From contig PHBQ01000015.1 in assembly GCA_002841975.1 (NCBI GenBank), positions 1-44,174 of the forward strand: DNA of 44,174 nt, in the 5' to 3' direction. Under the pieces are notes generated by a model. It saw only the letters and a program-made list of their open reading frames with translations. It did not search any database and was not told the DNA's origin. The translations under genes and the position numbers were made by a program. Positions 41,762 to 44,174 of the stretch are shown in pieces (the first letter of the stretch is position 1; every line of letters begins with the position of its first letter). Origin of the DNA: Candidatus Cloacimonetes bacterium HGW-Cloacimonetes-1. Lineage in GTDB: Bacteria > Cloacimonadota > Cloacimonadia > Cloacimonadales > Cloacimonadaceae.

Positions 41762-42556
41762 ATGCTACACTTTGATAAAAGACATATTCTGTTACTGACT
41801 GTCTGTATTGCACTATTCTTAAGTGCGTGTTCTTCAAATCGGCAGAGAGATACTCAGGAAGAGCGGGGAATGTTTTCGCAAAAAATCCATATTCGTTCTT
41901 TGCCCACAAAAGCGAAGATCTTCATCAATGAACGGGAGATCGGCGAGACACCTCTCACCTATAAACTCACTCACGAAGAAAGAAGAATGTTCAATATCAA
42001 GGCCGTCCCCATCTATCCCAATCAGTACACTCAGAATATTTTCCTGATGGTACCACCCATACCCAAAACTATGACGATTTATATGAACCATTATCCCGAA
42101 GATTATAATAGCAACAAAGACAAAAACTTCTCACCCCCAGAAAAACCCAAACCGGAAATCATTGTCGAAACTGAAATCGATACGGTGTATATCGAAAGCC
42201 ATACTAAAGAGGTGGTAGCACTCACCTTACCAATTATTTATTTCGACACAGCCAAAAGCGATATTAACGTATCCGAAGAGTCTAAACTGCAGGAAATCGC
42301 AGACATCATGAAACAAAATCAGAATTTGGCTTTGGAGATTTACGGCTTTGCAGATAAACGTGCTTCTGAAAAATACAATCTAACCCTAACTCTGAACAGA
42401 GCTAATTCCGTGAGAGATTACTTACTGAAAAATGGTGTAGCCGCATCACGAATGGCAACTTTTGGCCATGGCAGGATTTCCAAAATAGATTCCGAAGGTG
42501 TAGAAATGGATCTTTCACAAAGCCGGACTGTTATTTTTATGCTACGCAAACAATAG
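41762..42556 (+). CDS. PEGA-OmpA family outer-membrane lipoprotein
   Basis: A 264-residue lipoprotein. The leader ends in the lipobox FLSAC (C23). A PEGA-type domain follows, with IHIRSLPTKAKIFINEREIGETPLTYKL (shown in parts: SLPTKAKIFIN, GETPLTYKL). A proline/glutamate-rich linker leads to an OmpA C-terminal domain: IIYFDTAKSDI, YGFADKRASEKYNLTLTLNRA and RDYLLKNGV. The peptidoglycan-contacting Asp (GFAD) and Arg (LNRA) are present. It may anchor the export machinery to peptidoglycan. It is the last gene of the operon, followed by a terminator. Confidence 0.88.
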   Translation: MLHFDKRHILLLTVCIALFLSACSSNRQRDTQEERGMFSQKIHIRSLPTKAKIFINEREIGETPLTYKLTHEERRMFNIKAVPIYPNQYTQNIFLMVPPIPKTMTIYMNHYPEDYNSNKDKNFSPPEKPKPEIIVETEIDTVYIESHTKEVVALTLPIIYFDTAKSDINVSEESKLQEIADIMKQNQNLALEIYGFADKRASEKYNLTLTLNRANSVRDYLLKNGVAASRMATFGHGRISKIDSEGVEMDLSQSRTVIFMLRKQ

Positions 42557-42575
42557 GTTTTTACTACAATCAAGT

Positions 42576-42604
42576 AAAAGCCCATCTGATGATGGGCTTT
42601 TTTT
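42576..42604 (+). terminator. intrinsic terminator of the exopolysaccharide operon
   Basis: Stem AAAAGCCCATC (42576-42586) and GATGGGCTTTT (42591-42601), TGAT loop, with the T-tract running on to 42604. It lies 20 bases after the OmpA-like gene's stop. Confidence 0.92.
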
Positions 42605-42607
42605 GCA

Positions 42608-42751
42608 TTCGACGATTGAGACCGTTTGGAGCGATCCCTGCCGTATGTGAGTTGTTTCAAGCTCTGGTATCGACGTGGTACTTCCCTTGTGATTCTGAGA
42701 TCCCACGAGCGAAGCACGAGCGAAGCACGAGGGGATCACCTCGGAATTGAT
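42608..42751 (+). repeat. dispersed ~150-bp repeat, copy B
   Basis: The partner of copy A at 17512-17660, in opposite orientation. The best-kept part, 42683-42751, is 58/69 identical without gaps. An 11-bp unit, CGAAGCACGAG, is doubled in tandem near 42710-42731, while copy A has the corresponding second unit altered. No transposase is present. Confidence 0.75.
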
Positions 42752-42763
42752 GTGCTGCGGTTG

Positions 42764-42899
42764 TATCGTCCCGATGGTTGCTATCTGAAATATCGTCCCG
42801 ATGGGGACTCAACCTGTATTGTTTAAATACCTATTGCTCTATCTAAAATGGCGTCCCTACGGGACTCACATATGCCTTTAATACTTGTTATCTATCTAA
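42764..42899 (+). repeat. diverged tandem repeats with GTCCC/GGGAC palindromes
   Basis: Unit starts are TATCGTCCCGATGG at 42764 and again at 42791, and a third, more diverged unit with GCGTCCCTACGGGACTC at about 42851. The second and third units also share the downstream pattern TTTAATAC/TTAAATAC and end in CTATCTAA, with a period of about 55-58 bases; the first is an abbreviated 27-base unit. The core GTCCCTACGGGAC is a near-perfect palindrome, REP-like. Confidence 0.6.
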
Positions 42900-43049
42900 T
42901 ATGATGTTCTGCAGACGAGTAAGAAAGTTCCGTATGAACGATATTTCAGATAGAACCGATGGTCACAGAGAAAATCCTGAGTTCCTTAGGTACGATATTT
43001 TAGATGGTATCCCTGTTACATCTACACAGAGAGCATTCCGGGCAAAAAT

Positions 43050-43078
43050 AAAAAAAGAGCCAACCCGGAGGTTGGCTC
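43050..43078 (-). terminator. intrinsic terminator of the 5'-nucleotidase gene
   Basis: A perfect 9-bp stem, GAGCCAACC (43057-43065) and GGTTGGCTC (43070-43078), with a 4-base loop. Reading the - strand, it is followed by a T-run (the A-run at 43050-43056), and it lies 21 bases after the nucleotidase stop codon. Confidence 0.92.
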
Positions 43079-43099
43079 AATGTCATGTATCAAGATGGT

Positions 43100-44164
43100 T
43101 TATTGCATGGCTTTGATCATTTCTGAAGTAGGTTCAGAATTGTCATTACGTTCCCATCTGTTGTCGATTTTTGTACGAATCGGGCTTTTATTTTTGAAGT
43201 AATGGACGATCGCATCACGAAGATTTGCCTGGTGATAGATTACGTCTTCTTCGGGGACTTGGGTCAGCAATGTTAATCCTGCATTACCCTGCATCAAAAA
43301 GTCAGTAGTTGTTACTTTGTAGATCTTCTTGGGATCCCATAGTTTGCCACCAATGCGTAAATCCGTTACACGGTCAAAGTTCTTACGCTTCTTGGTATAA
43401 ACCACATTCACTCCGGATACAATCAAGCCAGCACGTGTATCGGCCACACGAGTTTCAATAATCCGTTTCAAGAATTCACCGGAGCAATTGAAGCTGATGA
43501 CCATATTATCAAAAGGCATCACGTCGAATACGTTACGATAGGTCACAGGACCTTGCTTGATATCAGAGCGGATTCCACCCAGGTTGATAAAGGCAAAGTC
43601 TGAGCCTGTAAAGTTGCGCATTGCATCTACAACCGTATTGCCCATCAAACTCTGAGCATCTACATTGACGCGAGATAAATACACTGCGGTATTACCGATA
43701 ACTTCATCCATACCCTTTTCGGCAATAGCTACTTGAGCGGCTATTTTGGGGCCTATTACGGCGTCCGGAATGAACTGATCTTCAAAGAGTGTAACCAATA
43801 CTCCTTCACGGATAGCAGGTTTTTCAATGCCACTGATGGTTTTTGTTTGGGGATCAATTGTCAAAGTCATCCATCCTAATCCACTGCCATAAGCATAGCC
43901 TTGAACTACGATTGTATGTGTCACAGGATCAATCCATGGCTCACCGAAGCCTTTGTGCATATGCCCACCAATGATAAGGTCGATTCCCTCAATTTCACGT
44001 GCCAATTCCTGGGTATCATATCCCCAGTTACTGGTTCTCTGTTCAAATTTGGGATTACCCTGGTCATCATAGCGGCTTTTATAACCGGCGATCGGGTCAT
44101 AAGGAAGACCTGCATGGGCCAATACTATCACGAGATCTACTTTCTCTTGTTCACGCAGTATCTT
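43100..44164 (-). CDS. 5'-nucleotidase/UshA-family protein, N-terminus beyond the window
   Basis: About 355 codons of a larger gene that enters from the right edge; reading continues through 44132-44164 as KYVKILREQEKVDLVIVLAHAG (in parts). The metallophosphoesterase half shows VLAHAGLP and LIIGGHMHKGFGEP with the metal-binding histidines. The 5'-nucleotidase C-terminal domain follows: NTVVDAMRN, FINLGGIRSDI, VFDVMPFDN, and TTDFLMQGNAGLT with a substrate-binding Asp/Phe region. Such enzymes hydrolyse nucleotides or related phosphates in the periplasm. Signal peptide and N-terminal metal residues are outside the window. Confidence 0.93.
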   Translation of the reverse strand, partial: KILREQEKVDLVIVLAHAGLPYDPIAGYKSRYDDQGNPKFEQRTSNWGYDTQELAREIEGIDLIIGGHMHKGFGEPWIDPVTHTIVVQGYAYGSGLGWMTLTIDPQTKTISGIEKPAIREGVLVTLFEDQFIPDAVIGPKIAAQVAIAEKGMDEVIGNTAVYLSRVNVDAQSLMGNTVVDAMRNFTGSDFAFINLGGIRSDIKQGPVTYRNVFDVMPFDNMVISFNCSGEFLKRIIETRVADTRAGLIVSGVNVVYTKKRKNFDRVTDLRIGGKLWDPKKIYKVTTTDFLMQGNAGLTLLTQVPEEDVIYHQANLRDAIVHYFKNKSPIRTKIDNRWERNDNSEPTSEMIKAMQ

Positions 44165-44174
44165 TACATACTTT

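Larger units (their letters stand above)
42605..43049. other. repeat-rich spacer with no gene
   Basis: About 445 bases between two terminators with no convincing ORF. The left part (42608-42751) is repeat copy B, the middle (42764-42899) is a run of diverged ~55-bp units, and the right part (about 42900-43045) has a further related but weak unit and nothing else recognised. Short open frames here are fragments of the repeats. Confidence 0.65.

Noticed and set aside
42418-42826. Several 60-100 codon open frames on both strands
   Set aside because: They run through the OmpA-like gene's end, its terminator and repeat copy B; the matching frames at copy A are also incomplete, so they are repeat-derived.
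42764-42899. Short repeats that could suggest a CRISPR array
   Set aside because: The units differ from each other throughout, the spacing is irregular (27 then about 57 bases), the 'spacers' are themselves similar, and no cas gene is near.

Overview
The window looks like a contiguous chromosomal segment of an anaerobic, Gram-negative, moderately AT-rich bacterium. Lipopolysaccharide heptose genes, an Rnf complex, lipoproteins, an OmpA-like protein and a Wza-like exporter all point to a diderm envelope. A secreted beta-propeller protein ends in a 'YPNPFNP' FlgD-Ig/type IX-like sorting domain, and a small protein (17756-18202) resembles ones I associate with Cloacimonadota. I therefore favour a Cloacimonadota-like organism, by inference from memory of protein style, without any database search.

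Region 1 (1-11873, + strand) is a tightly packed housekeeping series with many start/stop overlaps: end of purF, heptose kinase and adenylyltransferase (split HldE), rseC, folB, folK, a shortened glmU, a HIT hydrolase, a LytR_C protein, then rsfS, argS, rimI, nadB, tmk, a Ctp-type S41 protease and an orphan response regulator. It closes in a 220-bp array of hairpins (11918-12135), at least three of them good + strand terminators.

Region 2 (12136-17375, - strand) is a complete rnfCDGEAB operon, an ion-translocating ferredoxin:NAD+ oxidoreductase, which suits an anaerobe.

Region 3 (17376-23888) is accessory: a repeat copy, a small conserved-looking protein, a large secreted beta-propeller protein, and two overlapping - strand propeller lipoproteins.

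Region 4 (23889-42556, + strand) is a 17-gene exopolysaccharide/capsule/O-antigen operon. It holds four GT4-type proteins' worth of glycosyltransferase domains (one gene carries two), a GT8-like enzyme, a WecG/TagA-like transferase, an active-looking WcaJ/PglC-like priming transferase, a STAS regulator, a sugar-nucleotidyltransferase-like fusion, a uridine-kinase-like P-loop kinase, a pol-beta-type nucleotidyltransferase, an alkaline-phosphatase-superfamily enzyme, a Wzz/BY-kinase-like co-polymerase, a Wza-like exporter, a serine-acetyltransferase-like enzyme, a Wzy/ligase-like membrane protein, a small membrane protein and a PEGA-OmpA lipoprotein. No Wzx flippase is seen. The most unusual observation is that two proteins here (27469-28740 and 29913-31304) carry what look like catalytically dead copies of the priming sugar-phosphate transferase domain, fused to other enzyme domains, next to an intact copy (28766-29497).

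Region 5 (42557-44164) is a non-coding repeat-rich spacer followed by the 3' part of a - strand 5'-nucleotidase. A ~150-bp repeat occurs once at 17512-17660 and once, in opposite orientation, at 42608-42751, so inverted copies bracket the whole accessory/exopolysaccharide block.
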